From NCBI GenBank assembly GCA_014872785.1, contig WKFJ01000012.1, positions 28,290-92,289 of the forward strand: DNA of 64,000 bases, given 5' to 3'. Source of the stretch: Alteromonadaceae bacterium (GTDB lineage: Bacteria > Pseudomonadota > Gammaproteobacteria > Enterobacterales > Alteromonadaceae). Of this stretch, positions 39,438 through 49,140 are shown one piece after another; position 1 is the first letter of the stretch; every line of letters begins with the position of its first letter. The notes under the pieces are model-generated. The model saw only the letters and a list, made by a program, of their open reading frames with translations. It was not told where the DNA came from and ran no database searches. The translations under genes and the position numbers were made by a program.

Positions 39438-39872
39438 ATGTACGAAATCGTATTAATCGCGAACATCATCTGGTTTGGACTAGGTTTTCATCTGTTCGCG
39501 CTACGCAATAGTATCTTCGCAAAAATACTGGTTCCTAGAGACCATCGACAAACACCAGTGTTCGACATACTCCAAGCAACCGGACCATTCTTAGGTGGGT
39601 TTAACTTTGCTTTTTGCTGTATGAGCATATTGCTTTTGATTTTCGAAAGTACGTTTGCAGAGCCTACGCAACGAGCCATTTTGCTTATCGTCATTGCCTT
39701 GGCTCACGGCTCTCAGTTTGCAGCCAATTTGCCTATCGCGTCGCAAAATCGCAGAGGTGAAGGCGTATGGCAAGTAAAAGGGTTGATGGGCTTTATCTTT
39801 GTCACTGACTTTTCGTTGATGACCGCCAACGCATTATTGGCGGCCTGGTATTTTGTGAGCACACAGATTTAA
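39438..39872 (+). CDS. Membrane protein, 144 aa
   Basis: About four hydrophobic segments (IVLIANIIWFGLGFHLFAL, GGFNFAFCCMSILLLIF, AILLIVIALAHGSQFAANL, FVTDFSLMTANALLAAWYF). The order resembles small DoxX-like or unnamed four-helix inner-membrane proteins, but I cannot assign a family. It ends 35 bases before a convergent broken gene. Confidence 0.65.
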   Translation: MYEIVLIANIIWFGLGFHLFALRNSIFAKILVPRDHRQTPVFDILQATGPFLGGFNFAFCCMSILLLIFESTFAEPTQRAILLIVIALAHGSQFAANLPIASQNRRGEGVWQVKGLMGFIFVTDFSLMTANALLAAWYFVSTQI

Positions 39873-39906
39873 CCGCCACCGGCGATAGTACAGATAAGAT
39901 CTTTAC

Positions 39907-41322
39907 TTAATCCCTTTGGTACTTAAAAGTGCCGCCATTTTGTAACAGCGTAAAACGGGTATATTTACCATCACTCATGCTGCTTTCATCAAACTTCACC
40001 ACTATTCCTGCCGGTGCGAATCTAAATTCACTCTGCGAATATGGAGTAATTGGAATAGGGCCTTGTCCCGTCGCCTGAGCCATCACTTGCATACCTTGGG
40101 CAAACATTGTAATCACCAAAGGCAAATCTTTACTGCTGTATTTTCCCGACACTTTTTTGAGTAGTTCGTTGGTGGCCACAATGGGTTGCAAAGAAAAGTC
40201 TGGGATCTCAAATTCATAGTCATAGACGCTACTTAGCACAGCGATTAGCATGTCATTAAAATTGAAATTAACTGCATTACTTACCACCGTTAGAGCAATA
40301 CCATCATCAAAGTTATAACCAGTGGAAGACATGTAGCCATCAATGAAGCCGTTGTGCCCATAAAATTTACGGTGATAAAATGGTGCTGCAAACATGCCTA
40401 GCCCATAGCCATCACGCAACTTTTTCATTTCATTGAGCGACTTTTCTGACACTAACTTACCCGTACTCAAAGCGACTAAAAATTGATTGGTTTCTTTAGC
40501 AGTAGATACGATCCCGCCTGCAGCATGCAAAACACTCGGATGCGAGTTAACATTTTTTTGCCAGCCCTTCGGCATTTGGTAACCCCCACTGGATTGAGTA
40601 TTGGGGAGCGGAAAATGGTATCCTGTTGCCTCATTCGACCGCAATTTAGCGTCAGACGGTACATAAGTGGAGATTAAGCCAAGGGGTTTAGCGATTTTTT
40701 CGGCAACAACCTCTGCGTAGGATTTCCCATACAAACTTTCAATGATATAGCCCAGCAACAAATAATTTGAATTAGAGTAAGCGTGCTTCTAATCAGGTTT
40801 AAATTGTGAATCAAAGGCGATAATGCGTTGCTCCATCTCCTCACGCGTTTGCCCCCCTTCCTTATATGCATGGAAATTGAGGTCTTCGATGTAATTATAA
40901 ATCCCCGAACGGTGCGTCAAAAGATGCTCAATGGTGATACTTTCTGCCTTTGGAAGCGTTGGATAAAAACCCTCAAGTGTCGTATCCAGGGTTAGTTTGC
41001 CGGCCTCTACTAATTGCATGAGCAATACCGACGTGTAAATTTTGCTAATGGAAGCAATGCGAAAGGCGGTATTTGCGTCGATTGCGCGCTTATCTTTAAC
41101 AGACGCATAGCCGAAGTGATGCTCATAAAGCGGCTCACCCTTTTTGGTGATATAAACCGTTCCCATTAGCTTTTCGTGTGCCTGCAGATTGTCCAGATAT
41201 TGAGTCAGTTTCTTATGAGCTTTCGAGGCCGGTTCAGCGTTCGCAAAACCATTCACGCAAAGAAAACTCAATGCAATGACGATAAACTTAGAAATGTTTA
41301 GAAGACTGTTTTTCATATGCAT
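39907..41322 (-). pseudogene. Serine beta-lactamase-family hydrolase, interrupted by an in-frame TAG
   Basis: The two open parts (41322-40789 and 40788-39907) lie in the same frame and together make one beta-lactamase/class C-like protein of about 471 residues. A signal peptide starts MHMKNSLLNISKFIVIALSF. The catalytic SxxK is in ASISKIY near residue 90 and the second motif YxN is in HAYSNSNYLLLGYI. A single TAG stands between PD and KHAYSN at 40789-40791, where relatives usually have a sense codon such as Lys. The first part alone has SxxK but no YxN, so it should be inactive. It may be a point mutation, a sequencing error, or a stop that is read through. Confidence 0.85.
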
Positions 41323-41459
41323 CCCTTCCTTTTTGTTGAAATACTAACATAACAACCAAACTGGAAATGTGACCACAAGATTCATTTAAAGTACTAGAGC
41401 CTCAACATTTGATAGCTTAAACTTGAATCACATTAGGAAGAATTTTAGGCGACATTTTG

Positions 41460-41744
41460 ATGATGAATAAGTACGGATTGATAAGTAAAGTTTTGTGTGT
41501 TGAAGGTAAACGAGATGAACTGAGCTCGATTCTCGCCAAAGGAACGCAGAACATGCAAGGATGCGAGAGTTACGTCATTGCCAAGGATGTAACTAATCAC
41601 GACGCCATTTGGATTACCGAAATTTGGGAAACCAAAGCAGCACATCAGGCTTCACTTTCTTTACCTTCAGTACAGCAAGCGATACTCGAAGGTAGACCTA
41701 TGATTGCGGAATTTGCACAGCGAACCGAAACACAACCACTTTAG
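41460..41744 (+). CDS. Antibiotic biosynthesis monooxygenase-domain protein (YgiN-like)
   Basis: A 94-residue ABM-fold protein (YGLISKVLCVEGKRDELSSI, ESYVIAKDVTNHDAIWITEI, WETKAAHQASL). Such small dimeric proteins act as quinol or polyketide monooxygenases or have unknown roles. The start could be ATG 41460 or 41463. It is a single gene divergent from the broken hydrolase. Confidence 0.82.
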   Translation: MMNKYGLISKVLCVEGKRDELSSILAKGTQNMQGCESYVIAKDVTNHDAIWITEIWETKAAHQASLSLPSVQQAILEGRPMIAEFAQRTETQPL

Positions 41745-41895
41745 TAAGTGCTTAAATTACATCGTATTACCCGCGGATTGTTACCGTTCATGGGCTCCCC
41801 CCCTCCGCTCAACCATTTAAGTCTCAAGATTGGTGTTAATAGGAAAAGGTTTTGACTATGCTTAATTAGAATCTTGCTAAATGGACCAGGAAGAT

Positions 41896-42429
41896 ATGAG
41901 TATCACAACTTTTACAAATGCACTGATGCAAAATTCGTTTTTTCGCTTTTTATACAACCTACAAGACTTGTTTTGGATAGTTCTCATTGTCGCACTTTTT
42001 CTTGGTTATGGAGAGTTTCAGCGCAAGCAACGTATGCAACTGGTGCACAGTCCGTTGGTTAATGACTTTTTCTTTGTAGATTACTACCAAATTGACAAAT
42101 CTTCAGATCGCAAATATCGATATCTTCCCGTAAAAATCACACATATTGACTCAGAGCATGTTGCTTTTGTTGCGGGTAACTATGGTCACAGTAAGCCGGC
42201 CAGTATTGATAATCAGGTAAAATTTGATGCGCCAATGCAATATCGCTTTTTCAAAAAACAAGAATTCTTTGTTAGTAGAGCTGAATTCGAAGCATGGGCA
42301 AAGCAAGGTATCATCTACGATGTTGCTCGCCCCGAAAAGTTTTACATTAATGGCTGGATTGTGTTGACGCCAGGAGAGCTATTGCGGGGTAATGAATTAA
42401 ATCGACGTTATTTAACGCAAGCTGCATAG
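41896..42429 (+). CDS. Single-pass membrane protein, about 177 aa
   Basis: One N-terminal membrane segment (LFWIVLIVALFLGYGEF) is followed by a basic, soluble domain (DFFFVDYYQIDKSSDRKYRY, LPVKITHIDSEHVAFVAG). No family recognised. ATG 41896 has AGG five bases upstream and is preferred over ATG 41881, which has no ribosome site. It ends 40 bases before a convergent gene. Confidence 0.65.
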   Translation: MSITTFTNALMQNSFFRFLYNLQDLFWIVLIVALFLGYGEFQRKQRMQLVHSPLVNDFFFVDYYQIDKSSDRKYRYLPVKITHIDSEHVAFVAGNYGHSKPASIDNQVKFDAPMQYRFFKKQEFFVSRAEFEAWAKQGIIYDVARPEKFYINGWIVLTPGELLRGNELNRRYLTQAA

Positions 42430-42469
42430 CATAAAAGATTGACGGGTAAGCACTCAATATTCGTAAATT

Positions 42470-43717
42470 TTAAGGCCGTTTATCATGAGAATATTGTTTA
42501 GTAATCCGCACTTTTTCAAGTGCCTTCGCAACAGCTGCAATGTCTTTATTTTCAATAAAGACATTAAAATAATCTAAGGCGGCATCAGCTAAATACCCAG
42601 GGGCTGCTCTATCAAAATATTGAGTGAAGCCCTTACTATTCTCCAATTGTTCCACCGCCGCCTGAGTTAAGTGGTTAGCTTTTGGATATGTACCATCGGT
42701 TATCAATGGATGGGAAAGCCGCTCATTGAACTTTCCTAAAATATCAGTTTGCGTTAAATACCTGACGAAGGCTTCTGCGCCTTCTTCGTTATTGCTATTG
42801 GCAGAAATCATAACAACATCGGTTGGCACTATTTCGTAATTATTGTGTTTTTTATTAATTTCAGGAAAAGGAAAATAACCCAATTTTTGCAACCGATCTG
42901 GAAATAATTTGTGCTGTAAAAAATTCCCCATAAGCATCATGCCCGCTTTTCCACGTGTAAGCGCTGATATCGGCTGATCCCATGTTTTCTGGGCGTAATC
43001 TGTATTGAACGGACATTCCTCTAGCAACTGTTTCCAAAGTTTGAAAACCGACATAACCTCTTCTGATTGAAAACTAATTTCGCCGTTGAGCAAGCCTTGG
43101 TGAAACGCCAAACCGTTCATTCGAATATTGATGTAGTCAAACCAAGCCAACGTCGGCCATTGGTCTCTGGCACCTAATAACATTGCAGGAATACCTTGCT
43201 TACTCAATGTACTGCAAACCGTCATCAGCTCAGTGATGGTTTTAGGCGGCTGTATGTTTAACGATTCGAATAGTACTTGGTTATAAAAGAACCCCCAATT
43301 GTATTTAGCGACCGGCAAAGCATAAACATGCTCATTCAACAACACCAATTGCTTTAGTCTGGCCGAGTAGTAATTGTCGAGTTCATTTGACTCCCAAATA
43401 TGATTTAACGATTTAATCTTTTGGCTGCGAGCATAATTAAACAAACGTTCGCCAGCTTGCCAAAAAATAACGTCCATCTCTGATTTTTCTAGCCATTCGG
43501 GTAATGTTTGTTTAAAACTCTTATCATTCCTTGCGTGCAAAATTACCGAATACCCGGGGTTTTCAGCCTCGAACAAGTCAACCAGGTAGCTGTAGGGTTC
43601 ACTTTCAATTGGGCTTTGCACAACGATGGCTACATCAATAATGCCACGAGCCAAGACCGGTGCCGGAAGCAAAAGAAAGAGAAAAATGGTAAAAAGCGTT
43701 GCTTGATTGGTGTTCAT
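42470..43717 (-). CDS. Orphan ABC-type sugar-binding protein
   Basis: A 415-residue extracellular solute-binding protein (family 1 type). It has a signal peptide (ATLFTIFLFLLLPAPVLA) and the typical ligand-protein layout (YPGYSVILHA-like N-domain, GKAGMMLMGNFLQH, FVRYLTQTDILGKF). ATG 43717 is chosen because AGGGTT precedes it closely. No permease or ATPase genes lie beside it, so it may serve a sensor or a distant transporter. The bound solute is unknown. Confidence 0.85.
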   Translation of the reverse strand: MNTNQATLFTIFLFLLLPAPVLARGIIDVAIVVQSPIESEPYSYLVDLFEAENPGYSVILHARNDKSFKQTLPEWLEKSEMDVIFWQAGERLFNYARSQKIKSLNHIWESNELDNYYSARLKQLVLLNEHVYALPVAKYNWGFFYNQVLFESLNIQPPKTITELMTVCSTLSKQGIPAMLLGARDQWPTLAWFDYINIRMNGLAFHQGLLNGEISFQSEEVMSVFKLWKQLLEECPFNTDYAQKTWDQPISALTRGKAGMMLMGNFLQHKLFPDRLQKLGYFPFPEINKKHNNYEIVPTDVVMISANSNNEEGAEAFVRYLTQTDILGKFNERLSHPLITDGTYPKANHLTQAAVEQLENSKGFTQYFDRAAPGYLADAALDYFNVFIENKDIAAVAKALEKVRITKQYSHDKRP

Positions 43718-43930
43718 TTCAACCCTGAATTGTGCAGCATATCCATACATTTTTATTACTGTTTAATTTATAGACTGGATTAAGCTAATTAAAAAGAAAT
43801 TTTTTTCGTTTAATAGCATTTTGAATCTTCACCTAACCTAAAATAATTTTTAAGGACGTTTTGTTTCACTATATCGATAAGATCAATCACGTATACTATG
43901 CGCAGAAACAGCAGTTACATTGCGTGAAAT

Positions 43931-44716
43931 ATGCATATCCAAGACGAATGGCGAGTACTTACCGTTGGAGATGGGGATTTATCCTTTTCACTGGCGTTAG
44001 CCAAACGCTTTCCTGAAATAAATTTATGTGCCAGCGTGTTAGATAGTGAAGAGGCACTGAGAGACAAGTACTCGCTTAACGCGATAGACGACTTAAAAAC
44101 GCTCGGACACAACGTCGTATTTGAACTCGATATCACCTCTACTGACAGTATTACTTCAAAACTTTCAAAGAGCTTTGATCTTGCTATATTCCAGTTTCCA
44201 CTGGTACCCAATGCAGGCGCAAGGCGTCCGGGGCAAAGTTGGCACCAAGGTACTGATAGTAATTTAGAAAATCGAAAACTACTTAGAGCATTCCTATTCA
44301 ATGCCGCTAAATTTTTATTGCGAAATAATGGTGCGAATTTGTGTTACATCACCTCAAAAGATGTAAAACCCTATTGTGATTGGAATATAGAGAACTTGGG
44401 GCATGGTGGAATACTGGATTATATTGGCGAATGTGAGTTTAATCCGAATCTTTTCCCTGGATACCGCATCAGAAACGTAGACCGGGATAAGCAAGTAAAG
44501 AGTACGTCAGCAACGACCTATGTTTGGTCTAGCAATGCTCAACAACACGCACACATGCAATTAACCATGCCAAAGTCAGACTCAAGCGATTACTGCGCCC
44601 TATGCAAAGTAGGCCCAATCAAAAGCCCACGCGATTGGCAGGCGCACACAAACTCCCGTCTACACAGACGTCGTACAGAATTTCAAAACAACTGGGAGGC
44701 ATTCCTGCAACAATAA
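43931..44716 (+). CDS. Bmt5-like (DUF2431) methyltransferase with C-terminal C2H2 zinc finger
   Basis: Residues 1-190 or so match the DUF2431 Rossmann methyltransferase family, whose fungal member Bmt5 makes m3U in 25S rRNA. The SAM loop is VLTVGDGDLSFSLALAKRF and the later segment FDLAIFQFPLVPNAGARRPG is followed by NRKLLRAFLFNAAKFLL. The last 40 residues hold a zinc finger, CALCKVGPIKSPRDWQAH then TNSRLH (C-x2-C-x13-H-x5-H), of the U1/JAZ RNA-binding type common in eukaryotes. The protein is 261 residues. Single gene, divergent from the sugar-binding gene. Activity and substrate are inference; an rRNA or tRNA uridine is the obvious guess. Confidence 0.85.
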   Translation: MHIQDEWRVLTVGDGDLSFSLALAKRFPEINLCASVLDSEEALRDKYSLNAIDDLKTLGHNVVFELDITSTDSITSKLSKSFDLAIFQFPLVPNAGARRPGQSWHQGTDSNLENRKLLRAFLFNAAKFLLRNNGANLCYITSKDVKPYCDWNIENLGHGGILDYIGECEFNPNLFPGYRIRNVDRDKQVKSTSATTYVWSSNAQQHAHMQLTMPKSDSSDYCALCKVGPIKSPRDWQAHTNSRLHRRRTEFQNNWEAFLQQ

Positions 44717-44779
44717 AGCACTTTAATGCCTAAGCTGCAGGTATTCTCAGCTTCCTCAAAATACAATGCTAGTAAGCAG

Positions 44780-47659
44780 CTAGCGATGCATGAAACGTCT
44801 GCGATTGATTGTTAAGCAGACCCAAAGTAAACCAAACAAACCGAGTGCTCCGCCCCCACCATTGTTAGAACTCGCGGGAGGCGAAACCGGTGCCGGCGTG
44901 TTGTCAGCAACAGTAGGATCGGTATTTTGATTATATTCCTCTAAATTACTCGTACCATCGCCATCAGTATCGGCGCTGGCATCAGATGGATCGAGCGGGT
45001 CAAAACCAAACTCTTCTTCGTATGAATCAGGCATGCCATCACCATCATCGTCGTCATCAGTCTCGTTGCCGATACCGTCGCCATCAGTATCGACGGACGA
45101 GCTAGGATCGAGTGGTAAGTCATCTTGATCATTATTAATACCATCACCATCCGAGTCATGCTCCCCACTGTATGGTAATGAATCTAAGGGCTTACCGACA
45201 AATACAAGCCCTACCGGCCTATCTAAGCCACCCACACCGGCATCGACAACTATGGACTCAAAAGCACCGGTGGTTCCATCAAATTTCAATACTTGGTTGC
45301 TATCGCTACAAAGGTAAAAGTGACCGTCGGGTCCTATGACCATGCACTCGGGTAATCCCAATCCCCCACTTCCTGCGCTAATAAACTCTCCTAAATAGTC
45401 GCCGCTTGCCGAGTACTGGGTAATATTCCTAGTGCCGGCATTGCTGACATAAATTTGCCCTGACGCATCGGTAACAAGATGTTCTGGCTTACTTAGCCCA
45501 GCGTTAGCGAACACGTTGCCCGCAGACGCGCCTGCATCATCAGCCACAATAATCAATTCGTCGGTGCTGCGTGACGCTACCAAGAGTTCGGTTGTACTGC
45601 GTTGCAAAATATCGCGCCACACAGCAATATCAAACGTTTGCTTGGTCAATGCCGTGGCTGAGCTGGTAATGGAAAAGCCGTCGAGATAAGACAAGCCTAA
45701 GCCATTGCCGACGAGTAAATGTTGATCACCACGAAATAATAAGTGTGCTGGAAAGTTGGTGCTTAGTTTACTTCGGTCAATATAGTTTTTTACCACACCA
45801 GATTGCCTATCTAATTGGTAGACATCGCTGAATGCAATGAAATAAACCTGCTGACTACTATTAACAACGATATCTGAGCGAAACGTAAAGCCACCTTCGG
45901 GAACCGAGGCGACCACCCCGAGATAATCACCAGAAGCGGCATCATATTCCAAAATTTCACCAGAGTTTGCGCTCACCACCAGAAGATTAGTTTGTTCGAT
46001 ATCTGCAGGCACGTAGAAATCTTCTACGCCATCATTATCATCATCCAAGTCCCTCAAATCACCTACACCATCCTCGTCAACGTCATTTACTTCTTGGAAG
46101 TTGTTGGGTAATTGATCTTGATTATTGCCAACACCATCTGAATCAGTGTCCAAGGTTTCATTTGGGTTCAAAGGCAATTGGTCAGCAGTGTCAAGTACAC
46201 CATCGTTATCATCGTCGGTGTCTTGATTATTGCCAATACCATCTTCGTCTGTATCTAGCGATTCATTAGGGTCATTGGGAAATACATCGAGATTATCACC
46301 TACTCCATCATTATCAGTATCCTGCGTTTCCTCAGGAAAAAATGGGAAGGCATCATCCCTGTCATTTACTCCATCACCGTCGGTATCCGTCACGCTTCGA
46401 ATTGGCGCAACAACCTCATCATTAAATACAGACTCTCTCAACGCGGCGTTCTGTGAGGCTGTAAAGTCGATAGTGCGCGCGTTATCAGCAAATTGACCAT
46501 CTCCACAAACTCTGTTTCCACACGACAACGCCAGATTAGAGAAATAAGGCATCTTGTAGTTTCGGTTTTCGTCACCGGTACCGATACTGCTCATAACCGT
46601 AGAGAATTTTCCAGGCACAAGTAGTGCGCCTGAAAAACTGAATTGCCCTACGCTTTGGCCGTCTCGCCATTGATGCCCTGCACCGAAATTGTGACCTATC
46701 TCGTGGGTAAAGGTGTTAATACAATTCGATCCACCACTGATACCGACATTACTGACATTGGCTAACACACCAGGCACCGTGTCAGGGAACAATGCTCGGC
46801 CGCAGACTTCTCTTTCGTTTAAATCGTGGGTGCGGATCATTGCCACCAAGTCGGCGCCTGATTGGTTGCGCCAGCTTGCTATTGACGTGAGTGAATTATC
46901 GGTGACAGTGGCTGGATCATCGTCCAACGCAGCGACAATATCATTTAAAGCAACTGATGATGATGGCTTGGTATAGTTAACAAGCTCGCTGCGTACAAGG
47001 CGTAGCTGCACACTGACATTACTGTCGACAAAAGCCTGGTTGGCCTTTTCAACTAAGTGATTCATCAGGGTAAACGACATCTCACCTGGGTATTTGGTGA
47101 GAATGTTAGGGGTAAACAGCAACATTACATCTACCACGGTGAAGTTATTATTTTTAGTAACTACTCGCTCTGTTTCGGGTTGAGGTTGAACCGGGGCAAC
47201 CCCAAAAGTATCGTCTTCATAGAGGCCTGGTAACAAGTTGAGTTGCCGCACATCGACTTGCCATACCTCGTCGCCTCGAGTTTCGAACAACAAATGTTTG
47301 CCATTACCAATAATCTCACCAATTCCTGAATTTTTACCCTGCGTGTAGAAAACTTGATAACCCTGGTCGGCATGTGAGAAAGCCTGTGAAACAAATTGGT
47401 AAGACTGTCCGACAGAGCGAACCTGTTTTACTCCAAAGCTTAATAATTCGTCCTCAAGCGGAACAGTAAGTGTAGAAAGTGAGTCGTTATTTTTATGATG
47501 AAGTCCAATGGCTGTATCCAGCTCTTGGCTCATCACGTGATGATAAATCTTGTCTCTTGATATGTTGCTAAATTGCTCAGGCAGCGCTGATGCCAATGTA
47601 TTGAAGGAAATTAAATATAATGTGGCTAGCCCACACAATGAGGATACAACCTTTCTCAT
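44780..47659 (-). CDS. Secreted M12B-like metalloprotease with Ca-binding repeats and GlyGly-CTERM
   Basis: A 959-residue secreted protease. Order: signal peptide (CGLATLYLISFNTLASA), propeptide, a reprolysin-like domain with zinc motif THEIGHNFGAGHQW near residue 320, thrombospondin-type-3 Asp-rich repeats (DTDGDGVNDRDDAFPFFPEE) to about residue 545, an NHL-like beta-propeller region, a second repeat block, and a C-terminal tail GGGGALGLFGLLWVCLTINR with a basic end. The tail is a GlyGly-CTERM signal, processed by rhombosortase and linked to type II secretion. The Asp-rich parts probably bind calcium. gspA-gspB lie 26 kb away. No rhombosortase gene is in the window. Confidence 0.92.
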   Translation of the reverse strand: MRKVVSSLCGLATLYLISFNTLASALPEQFSNISRDKIYHHVMSQELDTAIGLHHKNNDSLSTLTVPLEDELLSFGVKQVRSVGQSYQFVSQAFSHADQGYQVFYTQGKNSGIGEIIGNGKHLLFETRGDEVWQVDVRQLNLLPGLYEDDTFGVAPVQPQPETERVVTKNNNFTVVDVMLLFTPNILTKYPGEMSFTLMNHLVEKANQAFVDSNVSVQLRLVRSELVNYTKPSSSVALNDIVAALDDDPATVTDNSLTSIASWRNQSGADLVAMIRTHDLNEREVCGRALFPDTVPGVLANVSNVGISGGSNCINTFTHEIGHNFGAGHQWRDGQSVGQFSFSGALLVPGKFSTVMSSIGTGDENRNYKMPYFSNLALSCGNRVCGDGQFADNARTIDFTASQNAALRESVFNDEVVAPIRSVTDTDGDGVNDRDDAFPFFPEETQDTDNDGVGDNLDVFPNDPNESLDTDEDGIGNNQDTDDDNDGVLDTADQLPLNPNETLDTDSDGVGNNQDQLPNNFQEVNDVDEDGVGDLRDLDDDNDGVEDFYVPADIEQTNLLVVSANSGEILEYDAASGDYLGVVASVPEGGFTFRSDIVVNSSQQVYFIAFSDVYQLDRQSGVVKNYIDRSKLSTNFPAHLLFRGDQHLLVGNGLGLSYLDGFSITSSATALTKQTFDIAVWRDILQRSTTELLVASRSTDELIIVADDAGASAGNVFANAGLSKPEHLVTDASGQIYVSNAGTRNITQYSASGDYLGEFISAGSGGLGLPECMVIGPDGHFYLCSDSNQVLKFDGTTGAFESIVVDAGVGGLDRPVGLVFVGKPLDSLPYSGEHDSDGDGINNDQDDLPLDPSSSVDTDGDGIGNETDDDDDGDGMPDSYEEEFGFDPLDPSDASADTDGDGTSNLEEYNQNTDPTVADNTPAPVSPPASSNNGGGGALGLFGLLWVCLTINRRRFMHR

Positions 47660-47814
47660 AATAAATTATGTCCCTTAACATACCTGATGGTTTATATTAC
47701 GCGCATTAATTTGACCCAATCATCCTGCAATAGCAAGCGACCTATTACTTAGTTAATCTATTTGTAATGTACAAACCTATAATGTCCACTGCCGTTAAAC
47801 TTCAGAGGTTCTGC

Positions 47815-48177
47815 CTACGGGCTTGGGTCGTTTTTTATTTGGACTTTGAAAGAAGACCTTTTAAGAGGAGCAAATAACTTGTGAGGCTTGCTTAAAAAGA
47901 CAATGGCAATACCGCTGACTAATATCGTTAATGCGTGAAATGTGACTATGTCGTCACCACCGTATTTAAGTTGTCTAAATAGAATATTCACACTGGGCAG
48001 CAACATCCCAACACCAAAGAGCACTCCCAACAACGGCGTGCTAGACGGTTTTTCTTCTTTGATAAAAAAGATGCCGCAATGTGGGCAACCAAATGCTTTT
48101 TCAGGATCGCGCCAATCTTCGCACAGCGCTTCTTGGGCACTAAATTTATTTTCGCATTCAGGACATTTAGTCGGCAT
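47815..48177 (-). CDS. Zinc-ribbon membrane protein, about 120 aa
   Basis: ATG 48177 gives the start MPTKCPECENKFSAQE with four cysteines in two CxxC knuckles (CPEC, CPHC), a typical zinc ribbon, followed by two membrane segments (LLGVLFGVGMLLPSVNILF, VTFHALTILVSGIAIVFL). A longer frame starts 12 codons earlier, but the conserved-looking N-terminus begins here. Function unknown. Confidence 0.7.
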   Translation of the reverse strand: MPTKCPECENKFSAQEALCEDWRDPEKAFGCPHCGIFFIKEEKPSSTPLLGVLFGVGMLLPSVNILFRQLKYGGDDIVTFHALTILVSGIAIVFLSKPHKLFAPLKRSSFKVQIKNDPSP

Positions 48178-48264
48178 GGCTTTTTGATAATGAAAGGGAA
48201 AACATTCTACCAATATAAAGTGAGAGATTTACCTTCTCAATAGCAAACAGTGCCCAACGAGCAA

Positions 48265-48981
48265 TTAATTGATATTTTTTTCTAACAGCTTGTTTAGCGT
48301 TGCAATCACTTCATCTGATTTGGGATTACTCTCACGCATGACAATATGCATTGGGACGGAGAAAAGCTCGTCTGCCTGTAACTTACTCCGTTGAAACACC
48401 GACGAAAAATTAAAGGCGTGTTCATTGGGTGCAATGTAACTTACATAATAATCCGCAGATCCATTGCGCAATAATGGCAGGGCTTGCGTTAAGGTATAAT
48501 TTTGCCGCAAAACGTTGATATTCAGTTCGGGATCTAAGAATGTGCCCTTAGTATTACCCCTCACCCCCCTGGGTGAGATCGGCAGAATGATGGTACTTCC
48601 GGAGAGTTCTGGCACGCTGGATACCGGTGTTTGAGAGGGTAAGCGATAGGCATAAAAGCTCAACTGGATAAAAGGTTTTTTGGTGTAAACGAAATCGCCG
48701 CTTTTATCAAACAAAATAGGGGTCGCTAGAAAGGCATCTACCATTTCATTTACCATGAAATCATCGATCTCTGACGGCTTGAATTGCTCATAATCAACAT
48801 TGATTCGGGCGTCGGAAAATAGCTTAACCAAGCGCTTTCCCATACTACCACGCAATCTACCATCAGCAGTCTGATAGATAGCCGGGGGACGCTCAATATA
48901 TCCCACCAGAACGGGTGCCGCGGCATAGGAGTAATAACTCATTCCACATAAAACAATAAAAATCAGAGGACTAAATTTCAT
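48265..48981 (-). CDS. Periplasmic amino-acid-binding-like protein (SBP family 3)
   Basis: A 238-residue protein with a signal peptide (MKFSPLIFIVLCGMSYYSYA) and a type 2 periplasmic-binding fold (GYIERPPAIYQTADGRLRG, DAFLATPILFDKSGDFVYTK). Similar orphan proteins are common in Alteromonadales and Vibrionales and may sense or bind small molecules. No transporter genes lie beside it. ATG 48981 is used in place of an in-frame codon 15 bases upstream. Confidence 0.8.
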   Translation of the reverse strand: MKFSPLIFIVLCGMSYYSYAAAPVLVGYIERPPAIYQTADGRLRGSMGKRLVKLFSDARINVDYEQFKPSEIDDFMVNEMVDAFLATPILFDKSGDFVYTKKPFIQLSFYAYRLPSQTPVSSVPELSGSTIILPISPRGVRGNTKGTFLDPELNINVLRQNYTLTQALPLLRNGSADYYVSYIAPNEHAFNFSSVFQRSKLQADELFSVPMHIVMRESNPKSDEVIATLNKLLEKNIN

Positions 48982-49140
48982 GACACCAAGCAGCACAGTA
49001 AATTTGGTTCACTTTAGTCCAAGTTTGGCAGCAAAAAAAGCCCCGTTGGTCGATTAGTAAATTTTAGCGGGTGCTTTTTGGTTGCGTTTTCCCGTATACT
49101 TTGGTTATGCAAAATAATAACTAAAAAATGCACGGCTACC

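Noticed and set aside
44880..46500. Asp/GAT-rich repeats of the metalloprotease gene as a tandem DNA repeat or CRISPR-like array
   Set aside because: They are the codons of degenerate calcium-binding protein repeats of unequal sequence, without constant spacers.
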